A DNA stretch of 64,000 bases, from positions 4,712,001 through 4,776,000 of the forward strand of contig BCHX01000001.1 in NCBI GenBank assembly GCA_001599755.1, given 5' to 3'. The position numbers and the translations under genes were made by a program. The stretch is from Gliomastix tumulicola. Taxonomy: Eukaryota > Ascomycota > Sordariomycetes > Hypocreales > Bionectriaceae. Below the pieces are notes generated by a model that saw only the letters and a list, made by a program, of their open reading frames with translations, made no database searches and was not told the DNA's origin. Below, one piece after another: positions 11,401 through 22,661 of this stretch. The first letter of the stretch is position 1; each line of letters starts with the position of its first letter.

Positions 11401-13733
11401 AATACAAGGGGGGGAACACGCGGGCGATAGGCGACAGGTCACAACCTCCCTAATGCAGGCCTAAATACTAGGTACAGGTACCTACCTTAGATGCGGTGTC
11501 CCGTCGTCTGCATGCATGGGGTACATGGACATCCGCATGCTCCGTGACGAGTCCGACTCGAAGGACGGAGGATGTGGGAGAAGCTTGATCGGTCGGCGTG
11601 TCAGCCTAACACATGATGCGGATTATCACGGAGGATGCATGCCCTTCTGGAGCGCTCCCACCCGTTCAGGCCGCCGCCGCCGCCCTTTCTGGACGGTTGG
11701 CTGATCGTGCTCCCTCTCCCGTGACAGCTTGTGTCTGATCTGGCTTTGCGGGGCGGCTGGTGGGCGACGCGACGCGATTCGATGCGATGACAGCGACTCT
11801 CACTTGACAGGCCGCAAACATTCTGACCGACATGTTGAAATCCAATCGACAGATGTCGTGCGGGGCGCCAAACCAGCCAGTGCGCACATGTATGACTCTG
11901 GCCCTGGCCATACGAGTCGGTACCAGACCGATACACACAAGATAGGAGATGGATATTATCGCACGCATGGGTTGTGACTCGCTCTCATGCAGAGACCCGA
12001 CGGGTGATCCACCGACATCTCATCCTCCCTCGATGGAAACTGTGACAACTCGGAATCTTTGAACAAGAGAACACCTTGCTCGCTGTCCTTGGCCTCTGCT
12101 AATGCATACGAGTACGGACGCAGGCGGGGTCGTGGAAGCGGTGAGAGAAGCCCTGCCTGCAAGATGTGTGGATTTTTCTGATCCGCTCACACCGTCCCTC
12201 CCGCCATGTTTTCATTGAGTCGTCTGCTGATGGGATGAGATGGTATTACGGATGAATAAAAGAAGGTGAGAAAAGCGAAGGGGGAAGGGGAAGGCTCTCG
12301 CGCAGCCACTTGCATGCAGTCCAGTCCGCATGAACCGCTAACCGAATAGTGCAAGTCAGAGAAGATTGGGACGGACCCCTCATCAGTACGTAGCTTGATG
12401 CACGACCGACATGCTCCCGTCATGTCACTCAAGTGTTGGGGTGCTTGCATACACCTCTCGACAACATCTATCAGATGGCGCAATTAATTCGAGGAATCTC
12501 AAAGACCAGCGCAGGCGATGAGGAAGGCCTCAGCGGCAGTTTAGAATCAGAGCAGCTTATCTCCATCCCTTCCACAAGATTTGGTGCACCACTATTAAAC
12601 AGGCACATGATCGCAGTTGGTCGGTGTCTGGGTGCAGCGTAAGGTAACATCGAGCTGTGGATGACACTGTAGCCTCCTGGGGAGTGTCCTGACATCCAAT
12701 GCCTGCCGGATACTGGAGGTCAGGTGTCGAGTCAGTGAAACAAGTCGGAAGCCTCCATTGCTACGGCCTCGATGGTTCGCTTATCCCTCTTGAGAAGATG
12801 CTACGTAGACGGCACCTCGCCTCAGCAGGCTCGCGGACTACCTTCCTCCTCAGGGTTGCATCCAGGCTTATTCAGATCGCTCATAGGCTGCATGAGCGCC
12901 GGTCTCGTACCGTCTTATATCAGGTGTCATATAGGAATATTAATCAGTTCATCAACAAGTAGATTCAATCCGGTGTTGGTGTCTGGCGAGGGGACATCTC
13001 GATGACCCTTCGCATTGGCTGATGAAAGGGCTCATTAGCGCGTTAACAGGCTGACACTGAATATACTTGTTAGTGAGGTGCAGAAGTCGGAGGGCAGTAA
13101 GTACTAGCTGATAGCAACCTAGTCGCCCGTTGCTGATGTGGCTGGCGAACCACATGGCGTTCTGGCGCCCACTGGCTAAACTTCTCCAGCTGCTGCGGGC
13201 CACTGCCCCCCTTTGGCTCCTCTTCCAGATTCCTCCTCCTATTCAGGCTTACTTTCGCATATCCTCCGTCTGGTGTATTCCATTCTATTGCCCTGTCGTG
13301 TTCGACTTGCTTTTTCCAGCGACTTCTCCTTCTCATCACGCATTTGTTTTTCTGGATCCAGGGCGAGCGGCGGGCCGTGCGAGCAATCAGGCCACTGAGA
13401 GCATGCTCTTTCGAGTACCTTGCACCCTTTGCGCTGCCGCGGACTAGCGACGAGGCTAAGACCTGTTCTAGTCAAAGCTACCAGTCCCTACCTTGCCTGC
13501 TACCTAGCATTATTTTTTCCCTCTCCTCTCGTTTGCTTGATCCTAGCGGATATCTGCGACACGCACGTCCCCTCTCGTCTCGCCCCTCCAACCCACCATA
13601 CGTCCTGGGAGACGATCTGACTTCAAGGTCAACTACACAACTCGAAGGGAAAGTACCATTTCGACGTCCTTGAGTTCAGGTTCCGGCCACCAACAGGCAC
13701 GCACCTGCAACCTATCCGCCATCCCCTGGTGCC
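8426..13733. other. 5.3-kb gene-poor interval, GGTACC-rich
   Basis: No gene could be supported between the divergent starts of the C2H2 regulator and the Ras GEF. I count eight GGTACC hexamers at about 8929, 9021, 9613, 9918, 10413, 10916, 11477 and 11919, that is eight in 3 kb against less than one expected by chance. CT/GA-rich stretches flank the regulator's start. A 120-codon frame on the minus strand (9949..9587) has a hydrophobic segment but no recognised family. The interval could hold long regulatory regions, untranslated leaders, a non-coding RNA or a decayed element; I cannot tell which. Confidence 0.55.
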
Positions 13734-16700
13734 ATGAATGGCATCGTGGGGACCGCGCCTCCCGGCGCCATGTACGTTCGCGCTTTGTACGACTACGAGG
13801 CCGACGACAGAACCAGTCTGAGTTTTCACCAAGGCGACGTGATCCAGGTCATCAACCAACTCGAGAGCGGCTGGTGGGATGGCGTCATCAACGGCGTCCG
13901 TGGCTGGTTCCCCAGCAATTACTGTCAGATGATTACCAGCGCCGACGACCTCCCTGACCCGAGCCAGAACGGACATCTGGGCCATCTCGAGGAGGATGTG
14001 GAGGAGGGCGACGTGTACGACGACGGCTATGAGCAGGATGACGATTCGGAAGGCGACGGCCCACACGGTCTGCCCCTTGAAGGGACCGACGGAGGTGACA
14101 GGTCCAGAGCCGATTTCTGGATTCCGCAGGCAACCCGGGATGGTCGGCTGTTCTACTATAACATGATGACGGGCGATCGGAGCATGGAACTCCCATTGGA
14201 GTCGCCCGTTTCCACCGGCGAGACGGGTCCGAGGGACCGAATGAACGTGTCAATACCAGAGAAAACTCGGCCTCCACCGGAAATGATGGCGAGGGGAGGA
14301 TTGACCCAGGACGAGGATTATGATTCCTCTACATCCGTTTCTGAGGTTGAAGGCGAGATTCGTGGCGCACGCGCACGTGGCCAGCGGGTATGTTTAACGC
14401 GAAATCTACTTCCTTTCTACCTACTCCCTTTTGTCACAGTAGCTAACCTCCTGGATTAAGAATCCAAATCGAGCCTCGCTCAGTGGCGCCCTCTCACCGT
14501 CAGCGTCCATGGACTCTATCAATGGCATGGCATCAACAGGCCGCCCGCGCAATGACACGATACCAACCGGTAACTACGGTCAAACCCCTAACATTGCCTC
14601 GGCAACCTCATTCACGAGCACTACGTATAACCTTCCAACAACGAACACCGTCCCAAGGTCTTTCTTCGACGATGGAGCCAGCCCTCCGCTCACATGGAGT
14701 CTCCTGGTCGCAGATATGAAGCGTGCGATCGACCGCTACCGCGAAGCCATTACCAACAACAATCGCTCCGAGTATGTTGCAAGAGCTGAGGATATCTCAG
14801 ATCACCTTCGACTGCTGCTTGCCGCAGGCTCGGGTACCACAGACAATCATTCAGGCCAGCCATCTATCATCTCCACCAACAAAGCTTTATATCCCCATTT
14901 CCGCGACATGATGTCCAAGTTTTCAAAACTGGTTATATCATCACACATTGCCGCGGCGGACTGGCCCAATGCAGAATCTGTTCAGAAGTGTCTTCAGGAG
15001 GCCGATGGTGTTCTTCTCGGCGTCTTCAGCTACGTCGAGGTCGCAAAGCAGCAAAGGGGCGAAGAGATTCCTCGGTTGTTCCCTGGCTTCGTCATCGGCA
15101 GCACGGCTGGCGCCAGCTGGCAGAATAACGGACTTGGCCCGCAAGATCCCATTACTGCCAACTTCCTTGAAGATGACGAGGGTTACGTCGAGCCCACAGC
15201 CGTTTTGGATGGGAAAATGTTGGAGAGGCTCGACGAGCAGAAACGCATGCTCGTTTCAAGTATTCGTGAACTGGACAAGAGCCTGATCGCTCCCGAGAAG
15301 ATTGTGAGCCCAGGCCGTCATGAGATGATCGGCAATAACGTATGCGCTTGCGGCGGCAAGGTCGTCGAGACATGTAGAACATGGATCGCCATGATCGAGT
15401 CTATCGACCTGTCATCGTTAGGCAACACTTTCCAAACGCCACAGTTATCGGATTTTAGCACGAACAAGCAAGGGCTGTACGACAACATTGCTGATCTCGT
15501 CCTCGGATGCCAGGCTGTGGCAGGACCTTTGGCTGATGAGTGGGCGGAAGTTCGTGGCGAAGCGCTGGAAAACAGGCTGGAATATGTCCGACAGTGTGCC
15601 CGAGTTCTGGAGACCAATTCTTCCCATGTTGGCTTCTCGCTGCAGCTTCTTTCCGAGCAAGTCCAAATCAACATTCAGCAGCAACAGCAACAGCAACAAC
15701 GACAGCAGCATCTTCACCAGCAACAGCTAGACTTACGGCCGTGGGAGGAGCAAGCGCCGCGTACACAAGTGCAGAGGAGCGAGTCTATGCCCTATGATCG
15801 ACCTCACGGACGCTCTGATTCAAGGACTGCCGGTCTGCGGGTTCCATTGTTGAGTGCGCAGACATTTGTTGACGGCGAACCGACACCCAGCAACTTCAGG
15901 AAGGGCGATCAGTCGAAGGTTAAGAAGATTCTCGGCGAGGACCCGTCACCGCAAGCAGGGCTTCCGCCAGCAGAGGATACTCCCGATTTCCTACGTCTCG
16001 ATTTTGAGCATGAGGTGTCATGGGAAACGAAGACATCGCCACCTACTGTCAAAGGCGGCACCCTTCTGGGTCTTGTCGAGCAGCTCACAAGGCATGATAA
16101 GCTGGACTCCAACTTCAACAACACATTCCTTCTCACATACCGCTCATTTACTTCTGCACGGGAACTCTTCGAGCTTCTCGTCAAGCGATTTGGAATCCAG
16201 CCACCTCCTGGTCTCACACAGCCCGATTTCGAACTGTGGCGCGATCGAAAGCAAATGCTGATTCGATTCCGTGTCGTCAATATTCTCAAGAGTTGGTTTG
16301 ATAGCTTCTGGATGGAAGAGTTCAACGAGGAGTCGAAGCAATTGATTCGCGACGTCTACAGCTTTGCTAGGGATACGGTCAAATCGACGGAAACGCCCGG
16401 ATCGGCTCCTCTAATGGCAATCCTTGACCAGCGCCTGGGTGGCAAGGAGGCCGCTGCACGCAGAATGATCCAGACTCTGAACCAAAACACTCCAACGCCG
16501 ATCATGCCCAGGAACATGAAGAAGCTCAAGTTCTTGGATATCGATGTTACTGAGTTTGCGCGACAACTCACTATCATCGAGTCGAGACTCTACGGAAAGA
16601 TTAAGCCGGCAGAGTGTCTCAACAAGACGTGGCAGAAGAAGGTGCCAGAGGGTGAGCCAGATCTGGCGCCCAATGTCAAGGCCCTGATCTTGCACTCGAA

Positions 16701-17652
16701 TCAAATGACGAATTGGGTTGCCGAGATGATCTTGGCGCAAATGGATGCCAGGAAACGTGTGGTCGTCATCAAACACTTTGTATCAGTTGCCGATGTGAGA
16801 GCCACCCACCCCTTCCGCTTTAACCGCCGAAATAATTTGGCTTGATATTCTAACGCGGAAACAGAAATGCCGGAGCATGAACAACTTCTCAACACTGACA
16901 TCCATTATCTCCGCGCTTGGCACAGCACCCATCTCCCGTCTCAAGCGAACTTGGGACCAGGTTCCCCAGCGAACTCAAGCTGTGCTGGAGTCTATGCGGC
17001 GAACCATGGCAAGCACCAAGAATTTTGGTGAATATCGAGAACAGTTACATGCTGCCAACCCGCCCTGCGTGCCTTTCTTTGGTATGGTGTCGCCGATCAG
17101 AGACATGAGGCAGATGTGACAGTGTGGGCTGACTTGAATACAGGTGTATATCTCACGGATCTCACATTCATCGAAGACGGCATCCCCTCCATCATCAAGA
17201 AGACAAATCTAATCAACTTCGCTAAGAGGGCCAAGACGGCCGAGGTGATTCGCGACATTCAGCAGTACCAGAATGTGGGGTACTCATTGCAGCCGGTTCC
17301 TGAGCTGCAGGATTATATCTTGAGCAACATGCAGGCTGCTGGCGACGTGCATGAAATGTACGACAAGAGCTTGCAGGTCGAACCACGGGAGCGTGAGGAT
17401 GAGAAGATTGTGAGGTACGTAGCACTGCGTGATCAGCCGTCCTCGTACGGCATGATGATGGCATTTCATTGAGGGAGGCGGTGTCCTGTTGCACAAGGGG
17501 AGGAGGGGGGGGAAAGCAACATCCTAGGTCAACTTGCTGTGCAAGGGTGGTCTCATTTACAGATGCAGAGTACGATGCCCTAAACTCAAGGATCACTGCT
17601 TACTTGTCATTTCTCTCTATCCAGGGTACTCGCAGAATCTGGGTTCCTATAA
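13734..17652 (+). CDS. CDC25: Cdc25-type Ras guanine nucleotide exchange factor with SH3 domain
   Basis: Activates Ras by GDP-GTP exchange upstream of cAMP/PKA and MAPK signalling; peripheral membrane/cytosol. Exons are 13734..14387, 14461..16794, 16865..17081, 17144..17414 and 17625..17652, giving 1167 aa. Residues about 13-70 form an SH3 domain (ALYDYEADD, GWWDGVINGVRGWFPSNY). A WW-like stretch follows near residue 125 (FWIPQATRDGRLFYYN). There is a Gln-rich tract near residue 620 (nt 15676-15730). RasGEF_N lies around GTLLGLVEQLTRHDKLDSNF, and the catalytic RasGEF domain continues to the end (ADKCRSMNNFSTL, FFGVYLTDLTFIEDG). The last intron (17415..17624) is my choice because splicing it gives the ending RVLAESGFL, which resembles the ESGFL-type ends I associate with this family. 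Reading through the donor instead ends at 17472 in unrelated residues. Confidence 0.93.
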
Positions 17653-19222
17653 ACGGGCCGGGCTGATTGGCCTCCCTGAGGGAGTCTCCGGCGTACGCCC
17701 ACACGCCAACGCGCCCCTAACGATCGAACGAAAGCCGACCTGCAAGCCGACGCCAGGGGTATTTATTACCCGCCCCTAGCTGTCCAGACCCAGCAACCGC
17801 CAGTTGACCGCTTGCAAGTAGCTGACTAGGGGCGAAGCCAGTACGGCAAAACGATGTCAAGAGTCAGGCTCAGGCCCTCTAACTACGCCACTTTGCGGCT
17901 AAGCACAGTGGAAGAAGAGCCGTCCGTGGAGCCTAGCATGGAAGCTCATCCCGCCAAACTGGGTAAGCTAGCGAGGGGACCAGGTATTTTTGGTCAAGCG
18001 ACTGGTCGAAACGTGTAGCAGCAGCAGGAAGGTTGTGATTCAAGTTGAGCTCATGAATGTCGATTATTTCAGCATTGGCCAAGATGCTGAAGATTACGAG
18101 GAAACGGACCTCTCGGAACTCTGGGGATATAGCGCTGTCTTGCTTCCTGTCATATCATATGGGATCTATGCTGGGGATCCAGAGGGGACACCCCTGAAGG
18201 ACCTTTGACCATCATCTTTTCCTTGCATTTGTTTTAGAATGAGCGTTGCAGCATTATTCTCGGTTGTCACACAGTACGGCCCCCAATATTAGACTACCTA
18301 ATGACAATGACTTGACGAATCAGATTCTGGGACGAAGGTTCCCTGTTCCATGGTTGGCGTGTATTTAGCCCGAGGCCTGGCTCACGAGTCAGGATCTGGG
18401 TGTACGAAGGAGGGGTTTCCGGTTACGTCCAGGCTTGCAAAGGCGGCCCTTGGGCGTTCGCTTCGTTGAGGGCGGCTGAACGGGCCGGGCATTATCCCCA
18501 AGCTGGATCCTGACTCTTCCACCCTTGGAGTGCTTCCCCCGCTCGATTTTACCCCAGGTTCTTTTCGTCGGATAAATGAGCCACTGTCTGACACTATTGC
18601 TAGCCGAAATTAGCGACTGTGCCAGCGCAGACCTCCTGATCACATCACTGACTCCGTACCATGTCACGTCACAAATGAGTCTACAAAGAGGGTGTGAAGG
18701 AGCACGACCGGTGAAGCCTGAAAGTGGGCAGCCTGCCAGGATTGGAATTTCGCTCCCCCCATTTCCCTCGTCATGTACCCGATCCCTTCCCCCGGACTGC
18801 AAGGTCACAACGTTGCACGGAGAAGGGCTCCATCAGGGCAACTGCTCCGTATGAGGACACCAACCTGTCTAGATGGTGGGTGACCCTGCATGACTCCGTG
18901 AAATCGCCGTGCGGGCGAGCTAGTGTAGGCAGCGATTATTTGTACGGCACATAGAGTGTGAGATGGCTGAATTCGCACGGTCAGGATGATAACGAGCATC
19001 TGATGAGATTGGGGCTTCCGGCAGACTAGCACCTTGAACAGAATGAAGAGAAACGTGTATTAATTGACCGCTTGAAAACAGGGGGTAAGGAAGAAGAAAT
19101 GGCGCCCCAGGTAATAGCTGTGGTGCAAGAGAGGGTATGAGCCTTCCTTCCGGGGTATTTTCTCTCAACTATGTCTCGGCTCCTTCATGCCTCATCCCGC
19201 ATGATAACGAATATGAGCAAAT
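17653..19222. other. Intergenic, no gene seen
   Basis: This sits between the 3' ends of the convergent Ras GEF and the Grg-1-like gene. A 72-codon plus frame at 17990..18208 looks mildly protein-like but has no partner exon, start context or family resemblance. A segment near 18872-18890 shares a few bases with the 5S rRNA GGGTGGGTGACC motif, but no 5S gene surrounds it. Confidence 0.55.
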
Positions 19223-20124
19223 TTAGTGCCTGTGGAACTTGGCCTTGATGCGCTCAGACAGGCTGGGCTTGTTCTTGCCGTGCTTCGACTTGGATGGCGA
19301 GTCCTTACTCGCGCCATTCGTCTGGGAGGGTGACTGGTCTGTCGTCGCTGCTGTAGAGGCCGGGGTTTCGCCATTCGGCTCTTTCTGGTGGAGGAGTCCT
19401 ATGTAAGAGATGCAAAGTCAGCTTCACCCCTCGCCTCAATGTAGCCCGAAGGTGTCTTACGATCAGCTTCCTTGCCGGCACCAGGGTTCTTGGCGTCAAA
19501 GTCACCCCCATCGGCACTGAACCCCGTCGCCTTGACGTACGCCTCTCCGGTCCCCTTGCTGGCTTCATCTCCTTCCTTGTTGTCGACCTCCGGCAGCTTG
19601 CTTTCGCCGCTGAGGCCGGGGTTAGCCGACTCCTGGGCGGGCTTCTTGGCCAGCCCCGCGTCGCCGCCGTGCTGCCGGGCGACCACGTCGATGGGCTTGG
19701 GACCCGGGCCCTTGATCGTGTCTGGGTCGAAACTATCGGGGATATCGTCCGGGCTGCGGGTGTCGTTCTGCGCGCCGGAGGTGTCTGCCTTGGGGGGTGC
19801 CGACACGGTAGTGGGCTTGTCGGTGGTGTTGTTTGCGCCGTCCTTGTTGCCAGTGTTGTCGAGGCGGAGTTCGACCTTCTCCTGGCTGGGTGTATCTGGT
19901 ACCGAGTGTTTTGTCAGCCATTATTGGGCCGGGGTGAAGAAGTCACAGGTCGTTGCGTGCTGGTGCTCGTCGCGCTTCTCTGAATACTCACCTAGGTTAC
20001 CCGCATCGTAGGGCTCGCCCTTGGACACGTCGCCCTTGACGCCAGAGACGGGCTCCTTGCTAGCCTCGCCCTCTCCCCACACAGCCTTGGCCGCAGCGTT
20101 GGCGACGTTGTTGATGGTCTCCAT
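19223..20124 (-). CDS. Small disordered stress-type protein, Grg-1-like N terminus
   Basis: Predicted 247 aa. Exons are 20124..19992, 19895..19461 and 19398..19223; introns are 19991..19896 (GTGAGT donor) and 19460..19399 (GTAAGA donor). The start METINNVANAAAKAVWGEG resembles the N terminus of the glucose-repressible Grg-1/CipC-type small proteins of filamentous fungi. The rest is hydrophilic, rich in Gly, Asp, Lys, Pro and Ser, without a folded domain (e.g. PDTIKGPGPKPIDVVARQH), and the C terminus is strongly basic (SERIKAKFHRH). Proteins of this type are usually induced by starvation or stress, but the biochemical role is not established. Frame continuity across all three exons supports the model. 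The function is inference from resemblance only. Confidence 0.75.
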
Positions 20125-21233
20125 TTCGACGTGATGTCTATCGTTCCTAAAGTGGTGGTGGTAGGTTTGGTGCTGGGAAGGATAGGTTCGAAGTAATTAC
20201 GTCACGTCAAGGTTGAGCCGAGCGGTCTTGGACAAGGTGTCAGTCCCAACGGCTTGAAAATATATGGGCAAGTGTTGGATAGAACGGTAGCAAACAGGTT
20301 GGGGGTATCTCTTAGTAGGTAGGAAATCTGCTAATAGAAAGAAAATGACCACGTTGGAAGAGGATGGGGAACCTTATTAAATACAAACTGTTGATGTAGG
20401 ACAACGGCTTTCTGACGTCGTTGGTGTCATGCTGGCCATTGAGGCGCGGGCCTGGAAGGTACCAGCAGCCAAACAATTTCAGCCAGCAATTACAAGTACA
20501 GCACACACGAAGCCGTAGTAGCAAAAGAGCAGCCGCGATGCCGAAGATGACGTTGTTCACCGGACCCAAGGAGCTCCTGGGCAGCTAGATCGGGCCTAGC
20601 AGGTTGGATTGCGCATGTCGACAGAGCTCATGGACCTGTTTTTAGCAGCCTCTGATAGGTCCCCTGGCCATGGGGGATCAGGGATCTAAAATTCCCTGAG
20701 GCTGCTGGCCCGTTGATCAGTGATGTTAGCCAGATGAGCTCGACGAGGGAGCTTTTGACGTCATTTGCATTCCGTCCGTCCCAGCTGGAAAGGATCCCCC
20801 ACAGCAGAGCGGCTGGTAATGTTGGGGTTCTGTGGCGCATACCCACTGGAGCTCTCGTTGACGCCACAGGACTCGGTGCTGCCAAGGCCAACCTTGCATT
20901 GTCACGCATCCATAGGGTAGTACGCGTCCAGAGCAGCGGCCCGGAAGGCATCAGCGAGTTTTCGATCAATCAGGTGGCTGCAATTGACAATGTGACGGGC
21001 ATTATGACCAATAAGATGGCAGCCTGGCAGCCTACAAGGCCTAAACTGCAGCCCTGCCACCTTATTTCCAGTGGGGGCTGCGCCGCCATGTGACCGAACC
21101 AGGAGCATATGGATCCATATTATATCCTATCCCGTGTTTACTCTGACTTCTATCTTCTCATCTTCAACCTTTCATCTCCGACTGAACCGACATACCACGG
21201 GGGGATGCCGTCAGCTAGAGAACTCTGGCAACC
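20125..21233. other. Intergenic between divergent genes, no gene seen
   Basis: Shared upstream region of the Grg-1-like gene (minus) and the SGNH hydrolase (plus). Open frames around 20628-21108 overlap each other on both strands and have no family signature. One GGTACC lies near 20457. Confidence 0.55.
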
Positions 21234-22606
21234 ATGAGGCAATATGGCCTGCTCTTCTTCAGCCTCGTCGCGCTGTCGACGGTGACAAATGCCAGGATCC
21301 TCGATCTCTCCGGATTTCGAGATCAAGATCAACAGCACCTCTCCAACGGCGGCGACGACTCTGTGATCCCCACATCGAACCTAGCTCGCCCCGAGCCAAT
21401 ATTCCCACATGCGCCGGGTCGACGCCCGGCTGGTTTCATTGCTCTCGGCGATTCCTACTCTGCCGGGATAGGGACGGGCTTCAATGGCACTGAAGATCCG
21501 TGCCGCCTGGGCCTGCATGCACATCCCGTGCTCATGCACCAGGATCTTCTCGAACTAGTGGCTCCCAATACAGCAGGCCTCCAGCTTCTATCATGTACGG
21601 GCTCGACTGTTAAGGACATGCTCGTGGGCAGTAAACGGAGCCAGATAGATGAGCTCAACACGACGACGACGGCCGATTTTGCCCTACTCTCGGTGGGCGG
21701 TAATGACCTGGGGTTCTTCGACATCATGAACGGCTGCATCTTCAGGTTCTACAGCTTCTACTCCGGCACATGTGAAGAGGCTCTGAAGAAGTCTGAGGCA
21801 GCGATTGCCGGCCCGAGCTTCGAGGCTGCCCTGGGCTTGGCCATTACGGAGATTTTGGACCGCGTCCACTGGGAGAAGAAGCCGTGGTTCACCATCACTA
21901 TCACGGGCTACGCGCGGTTCTTCAACGCGGAGACAAAGCCTTGCGACGACCGTTCGTTTGGCATTTGGTGGCACGGCCCGAAGCTGGAGCGTCGACTGCG
22001 ACAAAGAATGAATAACATGGTCCTCGCCGTAAACGAGAAAATCAAGCGCTCGATAGAGAACATCAACTCGGAGTACGCTACGCCCAAGGCTTTCTTCGTC
22101 GACTATGATGCTCTCTTCGAGGGACATCGCTTCTGTGAAAAAGGCGTCGATGAGCCAGACTATAAGCGCAACGACACTTGGTTCTTTCTTGTGGGTGGAA
22201 GGGACAATGCCAACGATGGCGACGAGAACGTGCGGCTCCAGGCATTGGAAAGACCCGTTCGGCCTGACTCGCCACTGAGAGACCCGGATACTTGCCTGGA
22301 GGCTGCAATGAAGTCTGGAGACTGGGGTGAGCGGGCTGTCTGTTACATGGCTATGGCAGCTAAGCGCGATCCGACACTACGGTTGGCCTCGGGGAAAGAG
22401 GTTTCCACGCAGGACATGTGGTATGTGCCGACTTACTATGGACAGACATTTCATCCCGTGAGTATTCGCCCCCTCCTCAGATCGCATTTACACACGTCTC
22501 CGTTATAAGATGCTAACATGCTTTGGTGTAGAGAACCAAGGGTCAGGAGGTGATCCGAGACCAGATATATCGATATTGGCATCATCTGGCGGACCACTCG
22601 GATTGA
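21234..22606 (+). CDS. Secreted SGNH/GDSL-type hydrolase (esterase/lipase family)
   Basis: Extracellular esterase or lipase of the SGNH superfamily, predicted 432 aa. Exons are 21234..22457 and 22532..22606; the intron is 22458..22531 (GTGAGT donor). Residues 1-20 form a signal peptide ending STVTNA. Block I is ALGDSYSAG, with the nucleophile S74; block III is SVGGNDLGF, with N157. The catalytic His is probably H407 in TYYGQTFHP, two codons from the exon end. Six or more cysteines and several N-glycosylation sites fit secretion. The arrangement resembles the fungal SEST-like group found in plant-associated and soil fungi. The substrate (acetylated polysaccharide, lipid or other ester) cannot be read from sequence. 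A CT microsatellite follows the stop codon. Confidence 0.88.
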
Positions 22607-22630
22607 GTATGCTGTGTTCCTTATGAACAC

Positions 22631-22661
<31 letters not shown>

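Noticed and set aside
17415..17472. Ras GEF C terminus by reading through the fourth donor
   Set aside because: The resulting end is unrelated to the family, whereas splicing yields the ESGFL-type end.
17990..18208. 72-codon plus frame with mildly protein-like composition
   Set aside because: No partner exon, no start context and no family match; too short to support.
18865..18900. Possible 5S rRNA remnant (GGTGGGTGACC-like)
   Set aside because: Only about a dozen bases resemble the 5S internal region; the rest of the gene is absent.
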